NCBI RefSeq assembly: GCF_902374955.1
Contig: NZ_CABKRX010000045.1
Location: 27,441-91,440 of the forward strand
From: Bacillus massilioanorexius
GTDB taxonomy: Bacteria > Bacillota > Bacilli > Bacillales > DSM-1321
Length of the DNA stretch: 64,000 bases
Reading direction: 5' to 3'
Below, in pieces: positions 42,579-51,311 of this stretch. Every line of letters begins with the position of its first letter. Position 1 is the first letter of the stretch. The notes beneath the pieces were generated by a model, which had not been told where the DNA came from, made no database searches, and worked only from the letters and a program-made list of their open reading frames with translations. The position numbers were made by a program, and so were the translations under genes.

Positions 42579-43424
42579 CTAGAATAAATCCAATTGTCTT
42601 GGAGCTAATCCTTGGTACTCAATTCCTAATAAGGATATTAATTGTTTCGCATTATCTGCTGCATCACCTGCTGAGTTATTGTTAAATAATACGTAGATAT
42701 TCTTTGATTTTTTCTGTAAAGAAAGAATGTTATTCTTCCAATCATTTAATTCCTCTTGATTATATCGATATAAAAATCGAACAGCTCTCCAATTATCACC
42801 CGCTGTTGCTTTATTCCAACCATATACATTTCGGCCATGAAAACGGATTAATGTAGCATCTTTATTCGTTGAATGTAAAACAGCAGGGACGGAACCTTCT
42901 CCAGCTTGAGGCTCATCACAAATACTGTGAATCCAACCTTCCTTCTCCATAAAGGTTAACGTTTTATCATAGAACGCAGCAGAAAACCAAGACTGATTAC
43001 GAAATTCTAAAGCAACTGGAATATCTTCCATCTGTTCCTTACACCATCTTAAATATTCAACATTTTCTCTTATACAATTAAACCATGGTGGGAATTGAAA
43101 TAAAGCCATAGCAAGCTTTCCACTTTCCTGATAAGGAATAAGCGAATCTTTATAAGCTTTAAACATCGCTTCCTTTGATTCATAAAAAGTATCTCTAGCA
43201 TGGCCAGTCATCCCTTGATATGCTTTTACAATAAACTGAAAGCCACTTGGAGTCTCTTTGATCCATTTTCGGCTATTCTTTTCAGATTGAATGGCATAAA
43301 AAGCAGTATCAACTTCAACAGTTGGAAAATGTTCACTATAAGCCTTTAATCGATCACGCGAATTCAGCTTACTTCCATATAACGAATCATGATCTCCCCA
43401 GCCTGTCACTCCAATATATATCAT
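42579..43424 (-). CDS. yunF: YunF, DUF72 family protein
   Basis: The 281-aa TIM-barrel-like DUF72 protein has YIGVTGWGDHDSLYG at the start, FPTVEVDTAFYAI, ALFQFPPWF, VALEFRNQSWF, LIRFHGRNVYGWNKA, YRYNQEELNDW and a terminal YVLFNNNSAGDAADNA block. The function of this family is not settled. It is conserved with yunC-E in B. subtilis. AAGGATTGATTACAGT precedes the ATG. Confidence 0.9.
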   Translation of the reverse strand: MIYIGVTGWGDHDSLYGSKLNSRDRLKAYSEHFPTVEVDTAFYAIQSEKNSRKWIKETPSGFQFIVKAYQGMTGHARDTFYESKEAMFKAYKDSLIPYQESGKLAMALFQFPPWFNCIRENVEYLRWCKEQMEDIPVALEFRNQSWFSAAFYDKTLTFMEKEGWIHSICDEPQAGEGSVPAVLHSTNKDATLIRFHGRNVYGWNKATAGDNWRAVRFLYRYNQEELNDWKNNILSLQKKSKNIYVLFNNNSAGDAADNAKQLISLLGIEYQGLAPRQLDLF

Positions 43425-43524
43425 ACTGTAATCAATCCTTGCCGATTTTACTAATTATATGTCAAATACTCTTTCTTACATTTAGCATATACTTCAAAAA
43501 GTTATTATTCAAATATAAACAACC

Positions 43525-43549
43525 AAGAAAAGCCGTCACCGATTCTTTA
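43525..43549. repeat. Short dispersed ACCGTCACCGGTCC motif, copy 2
   Basis: AAGAAAAGCCGTCACCGATT then CTTTA, upstream of yunF. Confidence 0.45.
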
Positions 43550-43632
43550 TGTTTTGGCTGTAATCTTAGATAAATTATTTTCCTATTACCTATTTTAAAC
43601 TTTGATATGCTTCGTTTAAAAGATGCACAAAA

Positions 43633-43670
43633 GAAAAAGGCGTGTCAAAGCATTTGCTTTGACACACCTT
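43633..43670 (-). terminator. Terminator of the suf operon
   Basis: AAGGCGTGTCAAAGCA (43637-43652) pairs with 43655-43670 with one mismatch. The minus-strand T-run follows, 13 bases after the sufB stop. Confidence 0.85.
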
Positions 43671-43682
43671 GAATTAGTCTTA

Positions 43683-45080
43683 TTAACCGATAGAACCTTC
43701 CATTTCAAATTTGATTAGACGGTTCATTTCAACAGCATATTCCATAGGAAGCTCTTTCGTAAATGGTTCAATGAAGCCCATTACGATCATTTCAGTAGCT
43801 TCTTGCTCTGAAATACCACGACTCATTAGATAGAATAGCTGCTCTTCAGATACTTTTGAAACTTTTGCTTCATGTTCTAAAGAGATGTTATCATTTAAGA
43901 TTTCGTTATATGGAATTGTATCTGATGTAGATTGATTATCCATAATTAGCGTATCGCACTCGATATTTGAACGCGCGCCATCTGCTTTACGACCGAAATG
44001 AACAATACCACGGTATGTTACTTTTCCACCTTGTTTTGAAATTGATTTTGAAACTATTGTTGAAGATGTATTTGGTGCTAAGTGAGTCATTTTCGCACCA
44101 GCATCCTGATGTTGACCTTTACCAGCGATTGCGATTGAAAGTGTAAGACCTCTAGCACCTTCACCTTTCAAAATAACAGCTGGATATTTCATTGTAAGCT
44201 TAGATCCGATGTTACCATCAATCCATTCCATTGTTGCATTTGCTTCACAAACAGCACGCTTCGTTACTAAATTGTATACATTGTTTGCCCAGTTTTGAAT
44301 CGTTGTATATCGGCAATATGCATCTTTTTTGATGATAATTTCTACAACCGCACTGTGTAGTGAGTTCGTTGTATAAACTGGAGCTGTACATCCTTCTACG
44401 TAATGAACACTTGCTCCTTCATCAACAATAATAAGAGTACGTTCGAATTGTCCCATATTTTCAGAGTTGATTCGGAAGTATGCTTGTAATGGAGTTTCTA
44501 ATTTAACTCCTTTAGGAACATAGATAAATGATCCACCAGACCAAACAGCAGAATTTAACGCAGCAAATTTATTATCTGTTGGAGGAATTACTTTAGCCCA
44601 ATGCTCACGGAAAATATCTTCATTTTCACGTAAAGCTGAATCTGTATCCTTAAACACGATGCCTTGCTCTTCTAATTCCTCTTTCATGTTGTGATATACA
44701 ACCTCAGATTCATATTGAGCAGAAACGCCTGCAAGATATTTTTGTTCAGCTTCAGGAATACCTAATTTATCAAATGTTTGTTTGATTTCATCAGGTACTT
44801 CATCCCAAGACTTCTCAGATTTCTCAGATGGTTTTACATAATACGTAATTTCATCAAAATTCAAACTTGATAAGTCTCCGCCCCATTGAGGCATTGGCAT
44901 TTTATAAAAATGCTCTAATGATTTTAAGCGGAAGTCAAGCATCCATTGTGGTTCATTTTTCATTTTTGAGATTTCTTCAACGATTTCCTTCGTTAATCCA
45001 CGCTCAGAGCGGAAAATGGAAACATCGCGATCCGAAAACCCATATTTATAATCGCCGATTTCAGGCATTTTTTTTGCCAT
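43683..45080 (-). CDS. sufB: Fe-S cluster assembly protein SufB
   Basis: The 465-aa scaffold subunit of the SufBC2D complex is where new Fe-S clusters are built with sulfur from SufS/SufU. Typical blocks are YGFSDRDVSIFRSERGL, the FIYVPKGVKLETPLQAYFRINSE region, VEGCTAPVYTTNSLHSAVVEI, ARSNIECDTLIMDNQS and the C-terminal FIEPFTKELPMEYAVEMNRLI. Length is normal. It is the last gene of the operon, separated from sufU by 56 bases that contain a hairpin (45105-45134). GGAGGTATTCGACCT precedes the ATG. Confidence 0.96.
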   Translation of the reverse strand: MAKKMPEIGDYKYGFSDRDVSIFRSERGLTKEIVEEISKMKNEPQWMLDFRLKSLEHFYKMPMPQWGGDLSSLNFDEITYYVKPSEKSEKSWDEVPDEIKQTFDKLGIPEAEQKYLAGVSAQYESEVVYHNMKEELEEQGIVFKDTDSALRENEDIFREHWAKVIPPTDNKFAALNSAVWSGGSFIYVPKGVKLETPLQAYFRINSENMGQFERTLIIVDEGASVHYVEGCTAPVYTTNSLHSAVVEIIIKKDAYCRYTTIQNWANNVYNLVTKRAVCEANATMEWIDGNIGSKLTMKYPAVILKGEGARGLTLSIAIAGKGQHQDAGAKMTHLAPNTSSTIVSKSISKQGGKVTYRGIVHFGRKADGARSNIECDTLIMDNQSTSDTIPYNEILNDNISLEHEAKVSKVSEEQLFYLMSRGISEQEATEMIVMGFIEPFTKELPMEYAVEMNRLIKFEMEGSIG

Positions 45081-45104
45081 AGGTCGAATACCTCCGTTTC
45101 AAAG

Positions 45105-45134
45105 GAGAAAAGATTTCATTTGAAATCTTTTCTC
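45105..45134. promoter_or_regulatory. Intra-operon hairpin between sufU and sufB
   Basis: GAGAAAAGATTTCA (45105-45118) pairs perfectly over 14 bp with 45121-45134; effectively a tight loop. On the minus strand it is followed by CTCCTTTGAAACGG, with no T-run, so it looks like an RNA processing or stability element rather than a terminator. Confidence 0.6.
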
Positions 45135-45136
45135 TT

Positions 45137-45571
45137 TTATTTTTCTTTAAGACCTTTTTCCATCGCTTTCCATGCTAATGTTGCACATTTAATACGAGCT
45201 GGAAACTTACAAACTCCTTGTAACGCTTCTATATCACCAAGGTCGATACCTTCAGTATCATAATCCTTGCCTTGCATCATATTAGAGAACATTTGAGACA
45301 TTTTAAAAGCTGTCTCTACATCTTTTCCTTTAATAGCTTGAGTCATCATAGATGCTGATGACATAGAAATTGAACAACCTTCACCGTCGAATTTCGCATC
45401 AACTACTTTGCCATCTTCTACTTTTAACGTTAAATGAATACGATCACCACAAGTCGGATTATTCATATCAATCGTTAAATTACCTTCTTCTAACGATCCT
45501 TTATTACGAGGCTTTTTATAGTGATCCATAATGACTTGGCGGTAAAGAGTATCTAAATTATTAAAAGACAT
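45137..45571 (-). CDS. sufU: Sulfur-relay protein SufU
   Basis: The 144-aa zinc protein accepts persulfide sulfur from SufS. The ligand set is visible at C41 and D43 (NPTCGDRI), C66 (GEGCSIS) and C129 (ARIKCATLAW). The 18-residue insert around 85-105 that separates SufU from IscU is present. The ATG at 45571 lies within the end of sufS (11-base overlap), with AAAGGAG inside the sufS coding end; the longer frame upstream is not the real start. Confidence 0.95.
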   Translation of the reverse strand: MSFNNLDTLYRQVIMDHYKKPRNKGSLEEGNLTIDMNNPTCGDRIHLTLKVEDGKVVDAKFDGEGCSISMSSASMMTQAIKGKDVETAFKMSQMFSNMMQGKDYDTEGIDLGDIEALQGVCKFPARIKCATLAWKAMEKGLKEK

Positions 45572-46790
45572 CTGTGAAGTACTCCTTTGTTTTGATAAGA
45601 CCATCTACTAAACGGTCAATATCTTCTTCAGTGTTGTATAAATAAAAACTAGCTCTTGCTGTTGCCGATACATTTAACCATTTCATCAATGGTTGAGCAC
45701 AATGATGACCTGCTCGAACAGCAATTCCTTCAGCATCTAAAACGGTAGCAACGTCATGTGGATGAACATCCTCTAAATTAAATGTGACTACACCCGCACG
45801 CATTGAACTATCTTCTGGACCATATATTGTAAGTCCTTCTATTTCAGACATACGTTTCAAAGCATAAGCAGCTAATTTATGCTCATGAGCTTCAATTGCT
45901 TCAAGGCCTATTTCTTCTAAGAAATCAATCGCAGCTCCAAGACCAATTGCACCAGCAATAATTGGTGTACCACCTTCGAATTTCCAAGGTAGCTCTTTCC
46001 AAGTAGACTCTTGAAGACCAACAAAATCAATCATTTCTCCACCAAATTCAACTGGTTCCATTTCTTCAAGAAGTTGCTTTTTACCATACAAAACGCCGAT
46101 TCCAGTAGGACCACACATTTTATGTCCAGAAAGTGCATAAAAATCACAATCTAAATCTTGAACATCTAACTTAATGTGTGGAGCTCCTTGTGCACCATCA
46201 ACAACCATTACTGCTCGATTTTCATGAGCAATTTTTGCAAGTTCTTTAATTGGATTAATAACTCCAAGAACATTAGAAACATGGGCTACTGAAACTATTT
46301 TTGTTTTAGGAGTAATTGTATTCTTTGCATCTTCTAAAGAAATTGTTCCATTCGGTTGAAGTGGAATATATTTCAGCGTTGCGCCCGTTTGCTTAGCAAG
46401 TTGTTGCCACGGGATAATATTACTATGGTGCTCCATATACGTAATAACGATTTCATCACCTGATGTAACATTAGCACGACCATAGCTCGCTGCAATTGTA
46501 TTTAAAGAAGTTGTCGTACCTCTTGTGAAAATAACCTCTTCTGTTGAAGAAGCATTAATAAATTTACGAACTTTTTCTCTCGCACCTTCATATGAATCCG
46601 TAGCTCTCGTTCCTAATGTATGAACACCACGATGAACATTTGAATTGTCCTCGTTATAATACTTGGTGATTGTATCGATAACTACTTGAGGTTTTTGAGA
46701 AGTAGCCGCTGAATCTAAATACACTAATGGATGGCCATTGACTTCTTGATGTAAGATTGGAAACAACTTACGAATTTCGTATGCGTCCAT
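45561..46790 (-). CDS. sufS: Cysteine desulfurase SufS
   Basis: The 409-aa PLP enzyme takes sulfur from cysteine to give persulfide and alanine. The PLP lysine is K224 (SGHKMCGPTGIG) and the persulfide cysteine is C364 (RAGHHCAQPLM). It is of the group II NifS-like class, as in B. subtilis. The ATG shares a base with the sufD stop, and the gene overlaps sufU, so all are translated as a coupled unit. Confidence 0.96.
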   Translation of the reverse strand: MDAYEIRKLFPILHQEVNGHPLVYLDSAATSQKPQVVIDTITKYYNEDNSNVHRGVHTLGTRATDSYEGAREKVRKFINASSTEEVIFTRGTTTSLNTIAASYGRANVTSGDEIVITYMEHHSNIIPWQQLAKQTGATLKYIPLQPNGTISLEDAKNTITPKTKIVSVAHVSNVLGVINPIKELAKIAHENRAVMVVDGAQGAPHIKLDVQDLDCDFYALSGHKMCGPTGIGVLYGKKQLLEEMEPVEFGGEMIDFVGLQESTWKELPWKFEGGTPIIAGAIGLGAAIDFLEEIGLEAIEAHEHKLAAYALKRMSEIEGLTIYGPEDSSMRAGVVTFNLEDVHPHDVATVLDAEGIAVRAGHHCAQPLMKWLNVSATARASFYLYNTEEDIDRLVDGLIKTKEYFTDVF

Positions 46791-48088
46791 TATTGTACTT
46801 TCCTTTCAATTACCTCAACAAGTTGCTTTTTAACCCCTTCAATAGGAAGTTCATTTACAACTGGTGCAAGGAAACCATGAATGATTAATCTTTCTGCTTC
46901 TGTTTTTGGAATACCACGACTCATTAGGTAATACAATTGTAATGGATCAACGCGTCCAACTGATGCAGCATGACCTGCTGTTACATCATCTTCATCAATT
47001 AACAGAATAGGATTAGCATCACCACGAGCTTTTTCGCTTAGCATAAGTACTCGTGACTCTTGCTCAGCGTTTGCTTTTGTAGCTCCATGTTCAATCTTAC
47101 CAATACCGTTAAAAATAGAAGAAGCACTATCCTTCATAACTCCATGGCTTAAGATATAACCTTCAGATGCTTTACCAAAATGAACAATATTTGTTGTAAA
47201 GTTGAGCTTTTGCTGTCCACGACCAACTACCACTGTTTTCGCATCACTATATGAGCCATTACCAATTAAGTTGGTTACATTTTCTGAAATAGTATCTCCA
47301 TCATTCATTAATCCAAGAGCCCATTCAATCTTAGCGTCATTAGCTGCTACACCACGACGATTTACATACGTAACAACATCTTCCGATAAAGTATCTACAG
47401 CACCATAAACGATTTTCGCATTATTTTCTGCGATAACTTCAGATGCAATATTTACAATTCCTGAACCTTCAACAGTTGAAATATAATTCTCAACATATGT
47501 TACTTGGCTGTTATCTTCCGCAACAATTAGTACATGATTAAATAATGATGCATCTTTTTGATCACGTACGTATACAGCTTGTAATGGTTCTTTAATCTCT
47601 ACATTTTTTGGTACATAGATGAAAACTCCACCGTTCATTAACGCAGCATGTAGAGCAGTTAGACGATGCTCGTCTACTTTAATACCTTTTGTCATGAAAT
47701 ATTTTTCAACTAGCTCGCTATGATCCTTTGCTGCTGAAATAATGTCAGTGAAAATGACACCTTGCTCCTTTAATGTTTCAGAAAGAGCACTATATGCAGG
47801 AGTGTTATTTCTTTGAATATAAAGATTTTCATTAGAATCAATTAAAGATTTCACTCCACTTGGAAGCTCTTCTAAAGATACATATGCATCACTTTTCACT
47901 GTATGTGAAGGAAACTCTGTAAAGTTCCATTTTGTAATGTTTGTTTTATCTGGCTTTGGTAATGGAAGAGTTTGCATAGCATCGAACGCTTTTACTCTTA
48001 AATCAGCAAGCCATTTTGGTTCATTATTAGAATTTGAAAAAGCGACAACAGCCTCTTTTTCAAGCGATAAATTTAATTCAGTAGTCAT
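46790..48088 (-). CDS. sufD: Fe-S cluster assembly protein SufD
   Basis: The 432-aa partner of SufB in the SufBC2D scaffold is similar in fold but shorter. Visible features are ADLRVKAFDAMQTLPLPKPDKTNITKW at the start, FIYVPKNVEIKEPLQAVYV, GRGQQKLNFTTNIVHFG and the C-terminal VGRVDPLQLYYLMSRGIPKTEAERLIIHGF. It lies 17 bases after sufC and shares one base with sufS. Confidence 0.95.
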   Translation of the reverse strand: MTTELNLSLEKEAVVAFSNSNNEPKWLADLRVKAFDAMQTLPLPKPDKTNITKWNFTEFPSHTVKSDAYVSLEELPSGVKSLIDSNENLYIQRNNTPAYSALSETLKEQGVIFTDIISAAKDHSELVEKYFMTKGIKVDEHRLTALHAALMNGGVFIYVPKNVEIKEPLQAVYVRDQKDASLFNHVLIVAEDNSQVTYVENYISTVEGSGIVNIASEVIAENNAKIVYGAVDTLSEDVVTYVNRRGVAANDAKIEWALGLMNDGDTISENVTNLIGNGSYSDAKTVVVGRGQQKLNFTTNIVHFGKASEGYILSHGVMKDSASSIFNGIGKIEHGATKANAEQESRVLMLSEKARGDANPILLIDEDDVTAGHAASVGRVDPLQLYYLMSRGIPKTEAERLIIHGFLAPVVNELPIEGVKKQLVEVIERKVQ

Positions 48089-48105
48089 TGAAATCCCCCC
48101 AACGC

Positions 48106-48891
48106 TTACGCTTCTTGGCCTACAGTTTCGTCTTCAATACCTAATTCTTGTTTAATCCAATCATAACCTTCTGCTTCTAAACGTTGCGCAAGTTCTGGAC
48201 CACCAGATTTAACGATACGACCTTGCATCATTACGTGTACAACATCAGGAGTAATGTAGTTTAATAAACGTTGGTAGTGAGTAATGATTAAGCAACCAAA
48301 ATCTTCGCTACGCATTTCATTAATACCTTTTGATACAACTTTTAAAGCATCGATATCAAGACCAGAGTCAATTTCATCAAGAATAGCAATTTTAGGCTCA
48401 ATCATCATAAGTTGAAGAATTTCATTACGTTTTTTCTCTCCACCAGAGAATCCTTCATTTAAGTAACGTTGCGCCATATCTGGATCCATTTCTAGGAATT
48501 CCATTTTTTCATCCATTTTACGGATAAATTTCATAATTGAAATCTCTTCGCCTTCCTCACGACGTGCATTAATGGCAGAACGAAGGAAATCAGCATTTGT
48601 TACACCAGCAATTTCACTCGGATATTGCATTGCAAGGAAAAGACCAGCTTGAGCACGCTCATCAACTTCCATTTCAAGTACATCTTCATCATCTAATGTG
48701 ATGCTACCACTTGTAACTTCATATTTTGGATGTCCCATAATAGCAGATGATAAAGTCGATTTACCAGTACCATTTGGTCCCATGATTGCGTGAATTTCTC
48801 CACCTTTAATTTCTAAATTCAAACCTTTGATAATCTCTTTGTCTTCAATTGAAACATGTAAATTTTCAATCTTTAATTTAGATGGCGCCAT
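48106..48891 (-). CDS. sufC: Fe-S cluster assembly ATPase SufC
   Basis: The 261-aa ABC-type ATPase powers the SufBCD scaffold; it is soluble and not a transporter. Walker A is GPNGTGKST (residues 38-46), the signature LNEGFSGGEKKRNEI, and Walker B KIAILDEIDSGLD followed by the H-loop ITH. It is the first gene of the operon; GGAGGTATATAAAT precedes the ATG. The promoter must lie in 48892-49109. Confidence 0.96.
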   Translation of the reverse strand: MAPSKLKIENLHVSIEDKEIIKGLNLEIKGGEIHAIMGPNGTGKSTLSSAIMGHPKYEVTSGSITLDDEDVLEMEVDERAQAGLFLAMQYPSEIAGVTNADFLRSAINARREEGEEISIMKFIRKMDEKMEFLEMDPDMAQRYLNEGFSGGEKKRNEILQLMMIEPKIAILDEIDSGLDIDALKVVSKGINEMRSEDFGCLIITHYQRLLNYITPDVVHVMMQGRIVKSGGPELAQRLEAEGYDWIKQELGIEDETVGQEA

Positions 48892-49109
48892 ATTTATATA
48901 CCTCCAACAATTTCTTGTATAGTCTATATTTTTTAAAAAACGATTCTCATTTTATTCTCATTACAATATTATAACAAATGAAATGTAGAATCAACAAATA
49001 AAACCATAGATTACACCATCATCATAGTAGAAACTAAAATAACGATATAAACCCGTTTTTATTTAAATCTTGTTCATTTTTTCAAAAAAGCACTCATATT
49101 ACATTATAG
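48892..49109. other. Upstream region of the suf operon
   Basis: AT-rich, presumed promoter region of sufC. No Fur, PerR or other operator could be picked out with confidence. Confidence 0.4.
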
Positions 49110-49147
49110 GAAAAAGCCAGTAGGTTCATCCACTGACTTTTTTTCCC
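49110..49147 (-). terminator. Hairpin, probable terminator of the small ORF at 49322-49492
   Basis: AAAAGCCAGT (49112-49121) pairs with ACTGACTTTT with one mismatch. T-runs stand on both sides. Confidence 0.5.
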
Positions 49148-49321
49148 TTATTTTAAGAATTACCTTAATCTATACACAAGCTAAAAATTTGATTAAATAT
49201 GCTAAACGATTTAGCAATAATCATTGTCTATCTTTGAGCTCTCTAGAAAAAGCTGATTTGGTTAAAAGCTTACTTTTTCAGCCGCAAAAAATATATCAAA
49301 TTCCAAATGAATGTTCACATC

Positions 49322-49492
49322 TTATTTAAAAACGCGACGATTATATTCATTTAATACTTCATGACTCTGGATATAGCTTCTTTCTCGACGTTTTTCAACT
49401 CTCATTCTCGCATCTAAGCATCTACTATATTCATTATATCCTACCCCATGCGAGAGATACATCGCTTTCTCCATTTCGCTTGTCACATTCAA
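49322..49492 (-). CDS. Possible small protein, weakly Spo0E-like
   Basis: An uninterrupted minus-strand frame of 56 codons runs from a TTG at 49492 to TAA at 49322-49324. It is very charged and helical: MEKAMYLSHGVGYNEYSR then CLDARMRVEKRRERSYIQ and EVLNEYNRRVFK. The spacing of a glycine turn, then SRCLDARM recalls the SQELD signature of Spo0E-type aspartyl-phosphate phosphatases, but the match is loose. No convincing ribosome binding site precedes the TTG, so it may be a decayed gene. The region 49493-49734 shows nothing else credible. Confidence 0.35.
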   Translation of the reverse strand: MNVTSEMEKAMYLSHGVGYNEYSRCLDARMRVEKRRERSYIQSHEVLNEYNRRVFK

Positions 49493-49734
49493 GTCTAAAT
49501 CATGAAAAATAATAATGAACCAATCCTTTCTGTTTTAGAAAAATTATTTTACTTAATACTTTACAAGGATATCATTCCCTTGAAATTATTAACAAATGAT
49601 ATATACCCGAATATTTCGTCATTAATCATCTTATCACTACATTTAATCTTCTATATCCTTTCATTCTTAGAATTGCTCGATGATTCACAGAAATGATAGC
49701 TCTTAGTTAATGATTCATAAAAACCAACAAAAAA

Positions 49735-49763
49735 ACTGCTCAAAAGATACACTTTTGAGCAGT
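49735..49763 (-). terminator. Terminator of metNPQ
   Basis: ACTGCTCAAAAG (49735-49746) pairs with CTTTTGAGCAGT (49752-49763). On the minus strand it is followed by T7. Confidence 0.85.
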
Positions 49764-49774
49764 CATTACATCAT

Positions 49775-50629
49775 TTATTCAGATACAGGCACTACAGCAC
49801 CTTTGTATTTTTCAACGATAAAGTCTTGAATTTTTTTCGAATGTAAAACTTCTAATAATGTTTTAATTTTATCAGAGTTTTCATCTCCTTTGTTAACAGC
49901 AATAATGTTTACATATGGTGATTCTTTATCCTCAATAGCAATAGAATCCTTAATTGGATTTAATCCTGCATCGATAGCAAAGTTAGAGTTAATCACTACC
50001 GCATCACCTTCATCATTGTTATACACTTGAGTTAATAATGCAGGTTCGATATCTGTTTTAAATTTAAGATTTTTTGGATTTTCAACGATATCTTTAACTG
50101 TTGCAGCTGTTTTATCAATACCCTCTTTTAATTTAAGAAGACCTTTTGCTTCAAGTAGTGAAAGAACACGCCCATGGTCAGCAACGGAATTACTAATAAT
50201 AATTTCAGCACCTTTAGGAAGGTCATCTAAACTTTTATGCTTTTTAGAGTAAACTGCGATTGGTTCGATATGAACGCCACCTGCATTCACAAAATCATAG
50301 CCGTTATCTTTAATTTGAAGTTCTAAATATGGAATGTGTTGGAAATAGTTGGCATCTAGCTCTTTATCTGCTAACGCTTTGTTTGGCATTACATAATCTG
50401 TATATTTACGAATCTCTAATTCAATACCTTTTTCTTCAAGTAAAGGTTTTGCTTCTTCTAGAATTTCAGCATGAGGTACATTAGAAGCACCTATTACTAA
50501 TTTTTCTGTTTTGTCTGAAGAACCTTCTCCAGATTTCCCATCCTTGTCATCTTTGCTTGATCCACATGCAGCTAAAAATACTGATAATGCTAAAGTTAAA
50601 ACTAAAAGTAAACTAAACTTCTTTTTCAT
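49775..50629 (-). CDS. metQ: Methionine ABC transporter substrate-binding lipoprotein
   Basis: The 284-aa lipoprotein has signal peptide MKKKFSLLLVLTLALSVFLA and lipobox cysteine C22 (LAACGSS), then an acidic/Ser-rich linker and a NlpA/MetQ solute-binding domain: LVIGASNVPHAEILE, YVMPNKALADKELDANYFQHIPYLE, AVVINSNFAIDAGL. It captures methionine outside the membrane for MetP/MetN. It is the last gene of the operon under the SAM riboswitch at 52396. Confidence 0.94.
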   Translation of the reverse strand: MKKKFSLLLVLTLALSVFLAACGSSKDDKDGKSGEGSSDKTEKLVIGASNVPHAEILEEAKPLLEEKGIELEIRKYTDYVMPNKALADKELDANYFQHIPYLELQIKDNGYDFVNAGGVHIEPIAVYSKKHKSLDDLPKGAEIIISNSVADHGRVLSLLEAKGLLKLKEGIDKTAATVKDIVENPKNLKFKTDIEPALLTQVYNNDEGDAVVINSNFAIDAGLNPIKDSIAIEDKESPYVNIIAVNKGDENSDKIKTLLEVLHSKKIQDFIVEKYKGAVVPVSE

Positions 50630-50642
50630 CTTTCATTGCCCC

Positions 50643-51311
50643 TTATCTTTTATCAATTTTAGATGTTGCATAATCACCAATAAACTGTACTGCAAATACG
50701 ATAATTAAAACTATAATAGTCGCAACTAAAGTAACATCATCACGACCACGCTGGAAACCATCTAAGTAAGCAAGATTTCCAAGACCACCTGCACCTACGA
50801 CACCTGCCATAGCTGTGTATCCAACTAACGCGATAGTTGTAACGGTTATACCTGACACTATAGCTGGCATTGATTCTGGAATCAAAACCTTCCATATAAT
50901 AGTGCTCGTTTTTGCTCCCATTGCTTTTGCAGCTTCAATAACTCCTTTGTCAATCTCTCGAAGAGCAATTTCAACCATGCGAGCATAAAATGGAGCAGTA
51001 CCGATGATTAAAGCTGGTAATGCAGCTTTTTCCCCAATCATCGTACCCATTAATAATTTCGTAATAGGTATTAATAAAACAATTAATATAATGAAGGGAA
51101 TGCTTCGGAAAATATTCACATAAGCACTTACAACCGTATACACTACTTTATTAGCCCATAGATTACCTTTAGATGTTAAAAATAATAGCAATCCTAGAAT
51201 GACACCAAACACAAATACTGCAATCACTGAAATACTTGTCATAAACAATGTTTGTTTTGTTGCTATCCACATAATTTCCCAGTCTACATTAGGAAGGTAT
51301 TTCTCAAGCAT
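50643..51311 (-). CDS. metP: Methionine ABC transporter permease
   Basis: The 222-aa permease has five or six membrane segments and the EAA-type coupling loop EIALREIDKGVIEAAKAMGAK near residues 125-145, which docks on MetN. The start overlaps the end of metN by 8 bases, with GGAGGTGATC upstream. MetI in E. coli naming. Confidence 0.94.
   Translation of the reverse strand: MLEKYLPNVDWEIMWIATKQTLFMTSISVIAVFVFGVILGLLLFLTSKGNLWANKVVYTVVSAYVNIFRSIPFIILIVLLIPITKLLMGTMIGEKAALPALIIGTAPFYARMVEIALREIDKGVIEAAKAMGAKTSTIIWKVLIPESMPAIVSGITVTTIALVGYTAMAGVVGAGGLGNLAYLDGFQRGRDDVTLVATIIVLIIVFAVQFIGDYATSKIDKR

Noticed and set aside
49502..49696. Plus-strand open frame of 64 codons beside metQ
   Set aside because: No ribosome binding site and a translation typical of random AT-rich DNA.
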